A stretch of DNA of 64,000 nucleotides. Origin: Sabethes cyaneus (lineage: Eukaryota > Arthropoda > Insecta > Diptera > Culicidae). Made by a program: the position numbers and the translations under genes. Position 1 is the stretch's first letter. Every line of letters begins with the position of its first letter. Shown one piece after another: positions 1-9,906 of the stretch. The notes beneath the pieces were generated by a model. The model saw only the letters and a program-made list of their open reading frames with translations. It was not told the DNA's origin and did not search any database. Location of the stretch: the NCBI RefSeq assembly GCF_943734655.1, contig NC_071354.1:74157338-74221337 (forward strand), written 5' to 3'.

Positions 1-878
1 CATATTCCGCTTTCCTTGCCGGAAATTATTATATACATTGAAGGCCGTTTTTTACTACCATCCGTAGAGCGTGGAATGCATAGCAACATGGAGCTATCAG
101 CGTTTCTATTTTATGTATTTAATATTCATACCTACATCAGCAAGACTTTTGATCTAAAAAACAACCACTCCAGCTACAGTCGTTATCAAAAGCTCTGCAC
201 GGTTTTACCGTCGGCGACGGTATTTTAGCGCTCCGGGAACCATGCCAGCAAGCCCCAATCATGGTGGATCCTTGTATTCTCTAGTTGACGAACAGTTCTT
301 GTTCCAGAGCTGGGATCCATGGATGCTTTGAAAACGACTACTGGCGGCGGGCATAATATGTCCCGAGCTGAAGTAGGTACCGTTACGCGTAAAAGTCATC
401 GTACAGTCGATGGTGCACACAACTGCAACACACCATACAGCACCGCTATTAGTTGTGTAGAAAACAAAAACTGTATCTCGGACTATTCAGCATCCTATAT
501 TTAATCGTTCTCCACTTTGTGCGAACGGGCTCCATTTTGTTGTACATATAGGGAAATATGAACCTGAATGAAGTGCACTATCAATAGACGTAGGTCTACC
601 GAGATCCTTCTGGTCGGTCGGGAACAGATCGTGACTGTTGTCTCGGGAACCGAGAGAATGGTCAACCAGCGGCGGTACCTGTTTTCATTAACTGCGGTCC
701 GTACTGCCGACAGAGTAGGTACCCGAACCAGAAAGGGTGTCCTTTGCAGTTTAGCATTCGGATGTTTCCCCAAATGACTCAGACGGAACCGGATGAAATT
801 TACAATAGAATCAACTGCAGTTTAATGGCGGTCTACCATAAACTCTAAGGTAAATCTCGTACGATTTCGTTAAATTTC
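1..878. other. No recognisable gene
   Basis: Short frames occur on both strands but none shows a conserved domain, splice context or codon pattern. No repeat with definable ends was found. Confidence 0.4.
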
Positions 879-886
879 GTTAAAGC

Positions 887-1184
887 CAAGGGGTCGGACA
901 CTCAGCACATTATGCCGCGGCACTGCAGAGATATCAAGCGGCACACCTCTAAAGCCTTATAAAAATAACATTTATAGGGCTTTACACACATCCGGTTCAA
1001 TTTTACATATGAAATGGGAGCACGGCCAGTTGTCAAAATCATCTCGCACGGTTGCCAGAACTATCAGATTATAACGAATTTAACAAATCTTGCAGTTCGG
1101 CACTTTCGGTACAGCATCGGCACAGTTCGGCTCGTTTCAAGTCGCCTAACATAAAAACGGCTGTGCCGAGTGACCGACCCCTTG
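887..1184. mobile_element. hAT-like MITE with 8 bp target duplication
   Basis: The 298 bp element begins CAAGGGGTCGGACACTC and ends with the inverse, GAGTGACCGACCCCTTG. It is flanked by GTTAAAGC at 879-886 and again at 1,185-1,192, a perfect 8 bp direct repeat. CA...TG-type ends with an 8 bp duplication are hAT features. There is no coding capacity, so it was mobilised by another element's transposase. Confidence 0.85.
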
Positions 1185-1192
1185 GTTAAAGC

Positions 1193-1519
1193 CTTACATT
1201 TGATACTCGATACCAAACTGGTAATTTTTGCCGCTACGATCTTTCTACTTGATAGTCTGATACGTTTTAAACGTTCTGATCACTTGTGATACGGTTGAAT
1301 GTTCGATTCTGACCTACTTACCAATTCATCGATGAGAAGCATATCCCGCACGCTACTCTTAAGATGGCAGACCCATCAGCGGGATATAGGTATTGCGACT
1401 CCAATAAGGTAGTATACTGAAACCCTTATTTATCACGACACACGATAATAGAAATACGAATCGGCATAGGACACGGCAAAGAACAAGGAAATAATTAATG
1501 CATAACAATTGGAAGATTA
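1193..1519. other. No recognisable feature
   Basis: Between the hAT-like MITE and the mariner terminal repeat I see no gene or defined repeat. Confidence 0.4.
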
Positions 1520-1600
1520 ATAACGGGTGGCAACTAAAATTTTGAAATCTTTCCGCGGCCCTTATTCTCAACAACAAACGCGCTCAGAGAGAAATGAGAG

Positions 1601-1729
1601 TAGGGTAACCAACCTATTTTGGACCCCATCAGCAGCTGTACATAATTTGGACACTTGCATTTGATTTTGCTGTAAGTGTCCAAATTATGTATAGCTGCTG
1701 AGGGGGTCCAAAATACATTGGTTACCCTA
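1601..1729. mobile_element. 129 bp foldback MITE with pogo-type ends
   Basis: Nearly the whole element is a palindrome. The left arm TAGGGTAACCAACCTATTTT returns as AAAATACATTGGTTACCCTA on the right, with a few mismatches and a short loop near 1,660-1,670. Both ends are flanked by TA. The end sequence GGGTAAC...TATTTTGGACC also occurs at the right end of the pogo-type element at 41,160, so the two share a mobilising transposase in all likelihood. Confidence 0.85.
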
Positions 1730-1739
1730 TGTATGTGTT

Positions 1740-1741
<2 letters not shown>

Positions 1742-1772
<31 letters not shown>
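1742..1772. repeat. (TC)n microsatellite
   Basis: About fifteen CT dinucleotides in a row lie just after the foldback MITE, inside the mariner element. Confidence 0.95.
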
Positions 1773-1775
<3 letters not shown>

Positions 1776-1825
1776 ATTTTGTTAATATTTTTTGTTTTGT
1801 TTATGCTTGCCCAGTTTTGCTAAAA

Positions 1826-2500
1826 ATGGCGTCGAAACAAGAAGCATTTCGGGAGCGCGTTGTACACTTTTACGAACTGTCAAAGAAATCTCGGCAAAAA
1901 GTATACGATACAACATGTCAAAAGCGAAAATGTTGTGGCTTCGACTGTTTACCATATCCTAAGATGCCCAACAACTATTCGCAAGGAAGGTAGTGGAAGA
2001 CCAGCCAAAATTAAGGACGCAGAAGGACATCGTTCTCTTTGTCGTGTCTTCAACAACAAGTCCTCTGGTTTGGCTATCAATTAAGATGTGTATCAGATGC
2101 ATGTTTGATGAAAATTTTGATCCCGTTTCTAAAAAAACATCAGTCCATCAATCAGATGGACAATACGTGTTTTGGCCGGACAGAGCATCATCGTATTACG
2201 CCAAAAACACAATCGTTCCTGAATACCCATTCGATCCCATTTTTACCCAAAAACCGTGACCCGAAAAATCTGTCTCACTGCGCCCAATCGAAGATTTCTT
2301 CGGGATTTTGAGTTTCTTGGTGTACAAAAATAACTGGAGGGCCACGAAATGCAAGTAGTTGATTGGTAGAATCAAGAGATGCATTCGCAAAGTTGACATG
2401 ACGGCCGTACAACGCTCCTGTTTCGACGTCAAACGAAAGTTTCGCCGAACTGCCGATATCCATGGCTATTGAACGGACCGTTTTCAAATGTACACGAATT
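1826..2500 (+). pseudogene. Mariner-type transposase pseudogene
   Basis: The start reads MASKQEAFRERVVHFYELSK and shifts frame into a helix-turn-helix segment ending GSGRPAKI. After a large internal deletion the catalytic part follows: YVFWPDRASSYYAK holds the second catalytic Asp and RPIEDFFGIL the acidic third residue. About 36 residues separate them, in the range of the mosquito D37-type mariner relatives. The C-terminus (NNWRATK, then GRIKRCIRKVDMTAVQRSC) is family-like. There are at least two frameshifts and one in-frame stop (2,259). The first catalytic Asp is in the deleted part. Confidence 0.8.
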
Positions 2501-2654
2501 TTTTTTCAACAATGGATAATGTATCCTTAATTTCGGTAAATCAGATCTTCTTCATGTATCTATGGTTTTTTTTTGACAGCTTGAGAAAAAAAATCCAAAA
2601 TTTTAGTTGCCACCCGTTATAACTTCGACTCGAGAATCTATGGAGAGTGTCTAA

Positions 2655-3105
2655 AATATGACGTGAAAATCGTCACCGGAAGTGCAAATGCACAGATCGG
2701 GAAGGTGGCATTCTTCAGTCCCGTCATTGGAAGATATAGCCTTGATCTGTCGACCAACGATAACGGTCTCAGGCTTATAAATTTCGCCGCAGTCAGCGGA
2801 ATGGCCGTCTGTGTCACCTACTTCCCGTGTCTGAATATTCGTAAATACACCTGAAGGTATCCAAGTGGGGACCCTAACTCTCAGATCGATCATGTCTTGA
2901 TTGACAATCGACACTTTTCGGATTCCATAGATGTTCGGACTTTTCGGGGACCAAATATCGACTCCGACCAGTATCTCGTCGTGAGTAAGATTCGTGCCGC
3001 AAGGTTGTTAAACGCGGCGAATACTCGCACTGAGAGGACGCTACGTTTAAACATCAAGCGGTTGACGGTAGATGGCGGCAGCAGAATTCGCCAGAAAGCT
3101 TGATC
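2655..3105 (+). pseudogene. Endonuclease fragment of an EN-RT non-LTR retrotransposon
   Basis: The plus strand reads NDNGLRLINFAAVSGMAVC, then YFPCLNIRKYT, a stop, DPNSQIDHVLIDNRHFSDSI, and VRTFRGPNIDSDQYLVVSKI. This is the C-terminal half of an apurinic-type endonuclease domain; SQIDHVLID and DSDQYLVV hold conserved catalytic-core positions. A stop in the middle and loss of all RT sequence mark it as a dead fragment. The same domain occurs at 30.9-31.7 kb on the other strand. Confidence 0.8.
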
Positions 3106-3859
3106 AACAAATAGGAGAACTGCAGGTAGAAAGAGAAAAAATTTTTCTCCTCTGTTACGTCTTACCACTGCGTCCATTATTTTGAACTATTGTGGGCCCG
3201 TTTTATTATTTTACTATACGCTTCAAGCTTACCTATCACTTACTGAGAAAGTGACAGGCTGGTAGCTGGAGCGAGACATGTGCCAATCAGGGATGACTAG
3301 GTTTATGAACCTAGTACCCTGATCGGCGACGCCAACCAGATCTCCCCTTTTTGAGATACTGCAGTCTGCGTACTATTTGTGCTCCACGATTGCAGAGCAA
3401 GTGTTCCGAGGTTAAATAACATCTTGTGCGAAACTGAGATTCCGAAGATGATATTTACTCGGACAATGTCCTGTCGCAAGACCGGTAAGCTGGCTGAGAG
3501 CTCTCTTATTGAGGCTCAGCAACTTTTGAGTAACCTAGGGGTGGATACTGGACGCTATATACTTTTTTAGATTGTTTGAGCGATTAGCCAACCTACTGGC
3601 CATAACTGTTCGGCTCTCCTTTTGTTTCAGCCCACCCTCCATCACAGAGTCAGAGATCCGGCAGAGTGAGTAGTGATTTGAAGCCACATCTTCGTTTGTC
3701 GACTCACAACGAGTCGGCGTGTTGAGGATAGACGAGGATCAGGACTGAACCCCTGCTAGCGCATCGTTCAACTCCTGCTCCTCTCCTACTCTCCTCTCCG
3801 CCTCGTTCGTTTTTTTTTCGGCAGAGAGAGCTTGCACGGTAAGAAATGGTCTACTGCAT
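3106..3859. other. Unassigned sequence
   Basis: No gene is visible. A short inverted motif, CTAGGTTTATGAACCTAG, lies near 3,298. The last 100 bases are C/T-rich and lead into a repeat block. Confidence 0.35.
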
Positions 3860-4222
3860 CAGTGACCGGCTTGATGCAGCAAGGGCAAATTGCTGTGAAG
3901 GGCGCCCTGGTACTCCACAGGCTCCGTTGCGGCGAGAGAATTTACAGAAACCCCTCCACCATTCATCCCTTTGTAAGGGTCGCGTCACACCTTGGATTAG
4001 GGGTGTCCATCCAAACTTTTACATAATAGCCATGGATATCAGCTATAACAATGATCTCCTTTAGCGGCTTTGGACCCTCTGCTTTGGTTCCTGGGAGTCA
4101 AGAGAACCGTCCTGCAGGCGGAGAGTTTCCACTTCAGCCTTCACATGAGTGCCCCCTTCTCTGTCCGCATAGGACCCTAGTTTCCACCGGTTGTCCGATT
4201 TCCACTAAGGGACGTATCCCGG
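3860..4222 (-). repeat. Interspersed repeat, left half (resumes at 5,446)
   Basis: The text TGGTACTCCACAGGCTCCGT, then CACCTTGGATTAGGGG and GTTTCCACCGGTTGTCCG, recurs in the same order at 46,675-47,010. Its right end resumes after the retrotransposon insertion. Similarity of the right-end part to 31,960-32,165, which lies just upstream of an EN-RT element, suggests it is 5' untranslated sequence of such an element, read on the minus strand. Confidence 0.65.
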
Positions 4223-5352
4223 GTTTCATGGGGGCTCGCGCAACTACGGACCAAATTTTTACTATCCGACAGATCTTGCAGAAATGTCCGGAGTACAACG
4301 TGTCCACGCATCACATCTTTATTGATTTCAAAGCAGCATACGATACAGTCGATCGAGACAAGCTATGGCAGATAATGCACGAATACGGTTTTCCGGACAA
4401 ACTGACGCGACTGATCAGAGCTATATTGGATCGAGTGATGTGTTTCGTACGCAGCTCTGGGACACTCTCGAGTCCCTTCGAGACGCGACGAGGGTTGAGA
4501 CAAGGTGACGGTCTATCCTGCATGCTATTCAACATCGCCCTTGAGGGGGTGATCCGACGAGCGGGCATCCTCATTTCGATGAGCACGATTTTTACCAAGA
4601 GTAGCCAACTTCTAGGCTTTGCAGATGACTTCGATATCATTGCCAGGAACTTTGCGACGGCGGAGGCAATCTACGCCAGACTGAAAGCGGAGTCTAGGAG
4701 AATTGGGCTCAAAATAAATGCGTCGAAGACCAAATACATGAAAGGAAGAGGCTCAAAGGAAACAAATGCGCGCCTCCCACGGACGGTAACCATTGACGGC
4801 GACGAACTAGAAGTGGTAGAGGAGTTCGTGTATTTGGGATCGCTGGTGACCGCGGACAACAACACTAGTAAGGAGATCCAGCGGCGCATCCAAGCAGGAA
4901 ATCGGACCTATTTTGACCTTTGTAAAACGTTACGATCAGGAAGCATACGCCGCCGCACGAAGCTAACAATGTACAAAACCATTATTAGACCGGTAGTTCT
5001 TTATGGACTTGAAGCCGTGACGCTGCTTACGGAGGACATACGCGCTCTTACCGTGTTTGAGCGGAAAGTGCTGGGGACGATATTTGGCGGAGTACAAACT
5101 GAAAGCGGAGAGTGGCGGAAGCGTATGAATCACGAGCTACAGGCACTGCTTGGGGAGACTCCCATCGTACATCTAGCGAAAGTTGACAGGCTACGGTGGG
5201 CCGGACACGTCGTAAGGATGCCAGACGACAGTGCGACGAAAATAGTCCTCTTCAACAACCCCACCGGCACCAGGAACAGGGGGTCCCAACGTGCACGATG
5301 GCTCGACCAAGTCGAAAGCGATTTGCAACTTCTGAGACGACTAGAAAATTGA
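4051..5352 (+). pseudogene. Open RT reading frame of the truncated copy, with an accidental N-terminus
   Basis: This is a 433-residue open frame. Residues 1-57 come from the host repeat and have no RT similarity. From residue 58 (GFMGARATTDQIF) it is RT: FIDFKAAYD (90-98), LRQGDGLS (149-156) and the catalytic FADD (190-193). Later come KINASKTKYM, EEFVYLGSLV and the C-terminal RLRWAGHVVRMPDD. It lacks the endonuclease, the first RT motifs and any promoter. The open frame across RT suggests a fairly young insertion. It should not be annotated as a host gene. Confidence 0.85.
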
Positions 5353-5445
5353 CGACGAGTGGCCCAAGACCGAGTTGAATGAAGACGAGTGCTTGAAACA
5401 GCACGAGCCACCCCGGCTCTATTCTGCTGAAGAAGAAGAAGAAGA
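4223..5445 (+). mobile_element. 5'-truncated EN-RT non-LTR retrotransposon with target duplication
   Basis: The inserted DNA starts in the middle of the RT domain and ends in a (GAA)n-type tail (5,430-5,445). It is flanked by ACGTATCCCGG (4,212-4,222) and ACGTATCGCGG (5,446-5,456). The intact target is seen at about 47,009-47,020 in another copy of the host repeat. Truncation at the 5' end and a simple 3' tail are normal for target-primed reverse transcription. The clade (RTE-like or a related insect EN-RT lineage) is not certain. Confidence 0.85.
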
Positions 5446-5548
5446 ACGTATCGCGGATGGTACTACGAGGAGGTAGAGATAGGGGTTGCTGAATTAGTAG
5501 AAGCTGTGGAACCTCATGGTGGTTCTGGTACGCATTATTCGGCCATTT
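5446..5548 (-). repeat. Interspersed repeat, right half
   Basis: It continues from 4,222: GGTACTACGAGGAGGTAGAG and TACGCATTATTCGGCC match 47,023-47,105 and 32,040-32,150. The 11 bases at 5,446-5,456 repeat 4,212-4,222 with one mismatch and are the target duplication of the inserted element. Confidence 0.65.
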
Positions 5549-6502
5549 ACTATCCAAGAGAAAATATAAGTAGGTTGTGGAGCAATCTCTATGGTGCGAT
5601 TGTGTAACCGTTGGTTACAATTTATATTTTAGCTCCGCCAAAATCCAAAATGTTGTCCCTAGTTGCTCAGTTTATTCCTATTTCCTAAGTCCACCTCTGA
5701 GCAAACTTTGACAGAAGGAGTGGTAGCTCTCTAAGTCTTTGGATGCAGAGGCCACTCACGGAGGAAAGTTTACTCAAAAGTAGATGTTTTGTAAAAGCAT
5801 CCCTCTCCGGGAGAGCTGTCAACGAGGTGGGTGATAACCTTCCAAGTCTGCGGACGGATGGATGATTCACTTTGGAAAGCTTTATCGAGAGGTAGAATGC
5901 AGATGGCGGTTTGAGTGATAGCACGCCAAGCCTGGCGCGGTTTGCGTCCTGGGCGGAGTGGTCATTCTAACTAGTACGCTTTTACTGAATTCACCACTGC
6001 CACTCACAGCAATATAGCTGATATCACTCCAAGCCTGGCGCGGTTTGCGTCTTGGCGGAGTGGTCACCAATATTTGTACGCTCACAGATACAAAGGGAAA
6101 GACGAATCTGGCATTCAAAGACGCGGTGCAAAATCACAAGAAGGGTTGCCATTACAATAGGGCATTGTTGACGTTCGGGAAAATTTCGTTCCCGAACCTC
6201 AACTGACAGATTCTTTAAAAGGCTCAGCTGTTATGCTGAAAGAATTTTATTCTGTCGTAACAGCGAACGACAGTAAGTCGCGTAAAAAGTTTTTATTTTA
6301 CTTAAAAATAATAGTGGTGCAAAGTGAAGAATAGAGAACAAAAGTCTTTCTCAGTAAAAAGTAGTGTTCTGAAAGGTAAAGAAAGAAGAATTATGATACA
6401 ATTGTGTCAGTCGTGTAAAAGAAGAAAAGTCAATTATTTAAAACCTATTGTTATGATAAAATGTGTATAAAACTTACGGCTAATTAAAACGTTTGTATTA
6501 TA
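5549..6502. repeat. Unassigned DNA with a 37 bp direct duplication
   Basis: The text CCAAGCCTGGCGCGGTTTGC followed by GTCCTGGGCGGAGTGGTCA occurs at 5,926 and again, with small changes, at 6,029. A small hairpin GTTCGGGAA...TTCCCGAAC lies at about 6,175-6,198. No gene was recognised. Confidence 0.6.
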
Positions 6503-6922
6503 GTGCTAAGAAAAGTAAAAAGCGACAACACAACAGAAACTACAGTTAAAAGTTATAAAAAGATAAATGAAAAGGTAAATTCTATGTACAATGTAAAACT
6601 ATGTATAAACTATGTATTGCTGGTGTGCTGGTGTTGTGTAGGCTTAAAATTAATACGGAAAGTGGCTAATATCCCTCGGCAGGTCCTAGAGGGACCTTTT
6701 TATCTTGGTTCCAGATACATTCTACCGAAGGCGACGTTTGAACCGGAAGGTTATTTCGGAGTGCTTGTTCCGGCGAACAATACCTCATCCGGTACCTCTG
6801 TTGAGGACAGTTCTGTTCCGGCCAACAATACGTCAGCCATTGCCTCTGTTGAGGATAGTCTTTGTTTTGGCCAACAATACGTCAGCCATAGCCTCTGTAG
6901 AGGACACCGTTTGTTCCAGTAA
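6503..6922 (+). CDS. Hypothetical ORF containing tandem repeats (doubtful)
   Basis: The frame of 139 codons has a hydrophobic stretch (YVLLVCWCCVGL) near residues 38-50 and then a repeat VPANNTS..(S/A)..SVEDS. The repeats come from a 48-49 bp DNA repeat, and the third unit is out of frame. I do not recognise it. It could be a leader or gag-like fragment of a mobile element, or chance. Confidence 0.2.
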   Translation: MLRKVKSDNTTETTVKSYKKINEKVNSMYNVKLCINYVLLVCWCCVGLKLIRKVANIPRQVLEGPFYLGSRYILPKATFEPEGYFGVLVPANNTSSGTSVEDSSVPANNTSAIASVEDSLCFGQQYVSHSLCRGHRLFQ

Positions 6923-6950
6923 TCAATACATCCGCCATTGTGGCGATAGA
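6766..6950. repeat. Tandem repeat, four units of 48-49 bp
   Basis: Units start TGTTCCGG (or TGTTTTGG) at 6,766, 6,814, 6,863 and 6,912. They contain AACAATACGTCAGCCAT and CCTCTGTTGAGGA. The first spacing keeps a reading frame; the next two (49 bp) do not. Confidence 0.8.
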
Positions 6951-6974
6951 CCATAGATGCCATTGCTACGCGAG

Positions 6975-7110
6975 GCCAGCGTAGGCGGTGGTAGGCTGAT
7001 CAGGGATCGGCATTTGCTGAAAAGAACCGTTCGTGAAACCAGCGCTACGCCGGCGAGCGTAGGAGATGATACGCTGATCAGGGATCGGCATTTGCTGAAA
7101 ATTCAACGCT
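6975..7110. repeat. Two-unit direct repeat of about 78 bp
   Basis: CTGATCAGGGATCGGCATTT followed by GCTGAAAA occurs at 6,996 and 7,074, each preceded by an AGCGTAGG block. The function is unknown. It lies next to the 48-49 bp array, which suggests one repeat-rich mobile-element leader. Confidence 0.75.
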
Positions 7111-7599
7111 TCCTGGTCGTGAAACGACCTGCACAAAAATAGCCATCCGTAACACCAGCATGATAAGTAAATAGATTTAAGCCAAAACTTAGTAATTAAG
7201 AGGAAACTGACGAGTGTACGGGAGGGAAATAAACAGAAAAATTCTAATTCAATCTGTATTCCTCAAGACACAGAGATAGCTCCATTTTGCACCATTTCGT
7301 GAATCTGCTTAGTTGTTTGTCGTTTTGCTAATCGGGGTCTAAGGTTCACTTTAGTATAGCGTTTTGAGCCAATAGCATGGATTGGCCTGTAATAATCTTT
7401 CTTCTGGTGTTGCATCGATTGAAGATTCGCATTTCTTTGTTCCCTATCAGTGTACCGCGAGTCAGTGGTGAGTTGCAGTTTAGCCGGGGTTTGCCACCCG
7501 AACCTTCACTATCCCTCCTCCCTCACCACCACACCGCTGAGCAGCTCTGGACAAGTTACCAGTTACCAAGTAACAAAGTAAAAGTAACAATTGATAGAA
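7111..7599. other. No clear feature
   Basis: The last ~100 bases may be endonuclease-side sequence of the retrotransposon that follows (ACTATCCCTCCTCCC), but the match is weak. Confidence 0.35.
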
Positions 7600-9796
7600 C
7601 TGTGAGTCAGGTGGTAGGCACGACGCGTGGAAGACAGCATAACAACTGGTTTGATGCCGAATGCCAGGAAGTGACAGATCAGAATAATCAGGCCAGGAGT
7701 CGCATGCTCACTGCAGCTACACGTCAGAACCGAGATAGGTATAGAGAGACTAGAACTGCTGAGTAAAGAACTCACCGTCTAAAAAACGCGAATACGAGCA
7801 GCACCGTCGCAGAGGAGAGATTCGCAGGCAACGGCACATGGAGTTCCTACAAAACGAGAGCTGCAGGAATTGTGCAATGTTAGCGTTGGCAACCTGTTTA
7901 CTGACAAAACGGCGATAGCGATAGATAGGCGGAAGTAGCGCTTCCAGATGTTGTTGAATGGAGAGGTAAACACGAAGAACAGCAGCAATAGGATAAGAAT
8001 TGTGAGCCACGGTCAAGCTGTGAAGCCGCCAACAGAGGAAGAGATTAAGAAGGCAATCAGTATCTGGGCGAAACAACATGTGCCGGAGGAGAGGTTGAAT
8101 GGCCTCATTTGCTCTATTTGCAAAAAAAACTATCGGGACAGCAATAGCAATGTAATGCTCAATTCTACGTATAAGGTGCTTTCCCGTATCTAAAGTTCTG
8201 AATTAAGAGGCTGGCCGTGGCAACTCAGTAGCTCGCGAGAACTTGCCATCATTAAACCAGCGACAGATGTTTCACGTAATCAGTGATTGTCGTTGGTTTA
8301 ATTTTAATGAGGCGAGTTTTTGAGTGACATGACCAGTCTCTCAATTCAGAACTCTACCCGTATCCTATTCTGTAGACTGAGACCGTTAACGGAGTCCTTC
8401 ATCGGCGAGTACACAGCAGCTGGTTTTCATGAGAGTCACTCCACGACGGAACAGATGTTTACTCTGCATCAGTTACTGTGGTCTTTAACGTGGCGAACGA
8501 TTCAATTAAATGAAATTAGCTTTACCAGATAATGCTGGAACATGGTTTTCCGATGAAACTTTTTGCGCTGATTCGTGCGATGCTGAATGGGTCAAAATTA
8601 TGCCTCAGATTAGCGGGTGAGATCTCAGCCGCTTTCGTGATGTTGGATGGACCGTAGCAAGGGGATGCACTCTCTAACTGTAATCTGCTATTCAACATTG
8701 CCAAGGAAAGTGCAATACGAAGAGCAAACGTGAAAAGGAACCGGACTATCATCGCGATATCTCACATGCTTTTTGGTTTTGCGGAAGACGTCGACATCAA
8801 CGGAATCAACCGTAGAGCAATGTAAAAGGCCTTTAGGCCTTTTAAACGAGAAGCAGATTGGAATTTGCCTACCGCCAAAACGAAGTACATGGTTACTGGC
8901 AGCGAACTTGGGAGTCCAAATGGCATCCCAACTAGCGTTTTCATATGTATAAAAAAGGTAAAAATCAGCATTACGTACAGATATGACATGATAAATAAAT
9001 CGTATTTCATGCGCAAAATTGGTATATCCGATCCCACTTTATCCAGTATAACTTGATCCCACTTTATCCAGCTTTAGTTACGATTTTGAGTTTGTTAGGG
9101 GATATTTACGATAGTTTTCGTACATTGATATACGAGTTGGTGCTAGCTGGAATTGGTTTCGAGGTGGAGTTGGATAGGGAACGATATGAAATAGTTGAGG
9201 AGTTCATATACCTTGGTATGCTCGTGACATGTGACAACGATGACAGCCGTGAAGTGAGTGAAACAACGAATTGCAGCCGTGAATCGGCTTTTATACGTAG
9301 CCGTAGCCTATAACGTAGCCAGCTGAAGTCACATAGTTCGCAAATTCGCACAAAACTGACGCTTTACGGAACACTAATCCTTCCGGTGGTGTTGTAAGGC
9401 CATGAATCATGAATACTAAAGGCAGCTGACTGACGAGTGCTTAGGGTTTTTAAGCGTAAAATTCTGCGATCAATACTTTGTGGCAAAATGGAAAACGGAG
9501 TGTGGCGCAGTCGCATGAAACACAACCTGTATACAAATATGCTGGTATAGTGAAGGTAGTACAATGGGACATGCTGCAGTGGGCTGGGCACGTGGCCAGA
9601 ATGCCCGATGAATGAGTAGCCAAAACTATTTTCAGCAGAGAACTAGGAAGCGGCCCAAGACTTCGGGGTATATTCTGTACCCGATAGGTCACCTGGTGTT
9701 CGAGGGTATTGGAGAACGGCAGTCCAGGACTGGAAGACCATAGTTCATTCAGCGCATTGTCGATGACGGGCCATCGTCAATAAAGAAAGAAAGAAG
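7600..9796 (+). pseudogene. Decayed EN-RT non-LTR retrotransposon
   Basis: Family text is recognisable in order. NNWFDAECQEVTDQNNQARS (7,648) is the linker after the endonuclease. Then come LNGLICSICKKNYRD (8,092), LFCRLRPLTESFIGEYTAAG (8,353) and GGAACAGATGTTTACTCTGC-encoded TEQMFTLHQLL. Further on are LFGFAEDVDI, with the catalytic YADD-type box changed to AEDVD (8,771), EIVEEFIYLGMLVTC (about 9,190) and RSRMKHNLY, then LQWAGHVARMPDE (about 9,575). Many stops and shifts are present, and extra DNA interrupts it at about 8,190-8,330 and 8,870-9,110. It ends in an AAAG-rich tail near 9,796. Confidence 0.8.
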
Positions 9797-9800
9797 GTTC

Positions 9801-9906
9801 CCCAACAAACATTTTACTTGAACAATAGATTATTGAACCATTATACAGCCAATGTTCAGGAATCAAGCGCTTAATAAGCAATTAAACAGCAAAAATGTTT
9901 GTTGGG
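9801..9906. mobile_element. Short MITE with CCCAACAAACATTTT ends
   Basis: The 106 bp element begins CCCAACAAACATTTT and ends with the exact inverse AAAATGTTTGTTGGG. It lies immediately after the retrotransposon tail. The TIRs are perfect for 15 bp. It resembles the foldback at 51,748. Confidence 0.75.

Larger units (their letters stand above)
1520..2620 (+). mobile_element. Mariner-type DNA transposon, inactive
   Basis: Perfect 24 bp inverted repeats lie at 1,520-1,543 (starting ATAACGGGTGGCAACTAAAA) and 2,597-2,620. The outer TA on each side fits a TA target duplication. Between them is a broken transposase gene. A foldback MITE and a (TC)n tract lie in the 5' untranslated part. The length without the MITE is about 970 bp, shorter than a usual mariner at about 1.3 kb, because the middle of the transposase is missing. 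Confidence 0.85.

Noticed and set aside
3290..3345. Regulatory hairpin or riboswitch-like structure (CTAGGTTTATGAACCTAG)
   Set aside because: A short inverted motif without context or a neighbouring gene.
6150..6280. LTR start (TGTTGACGTTCGGG)
   Set aside because: No second copy, no primer site and no matching end were found.
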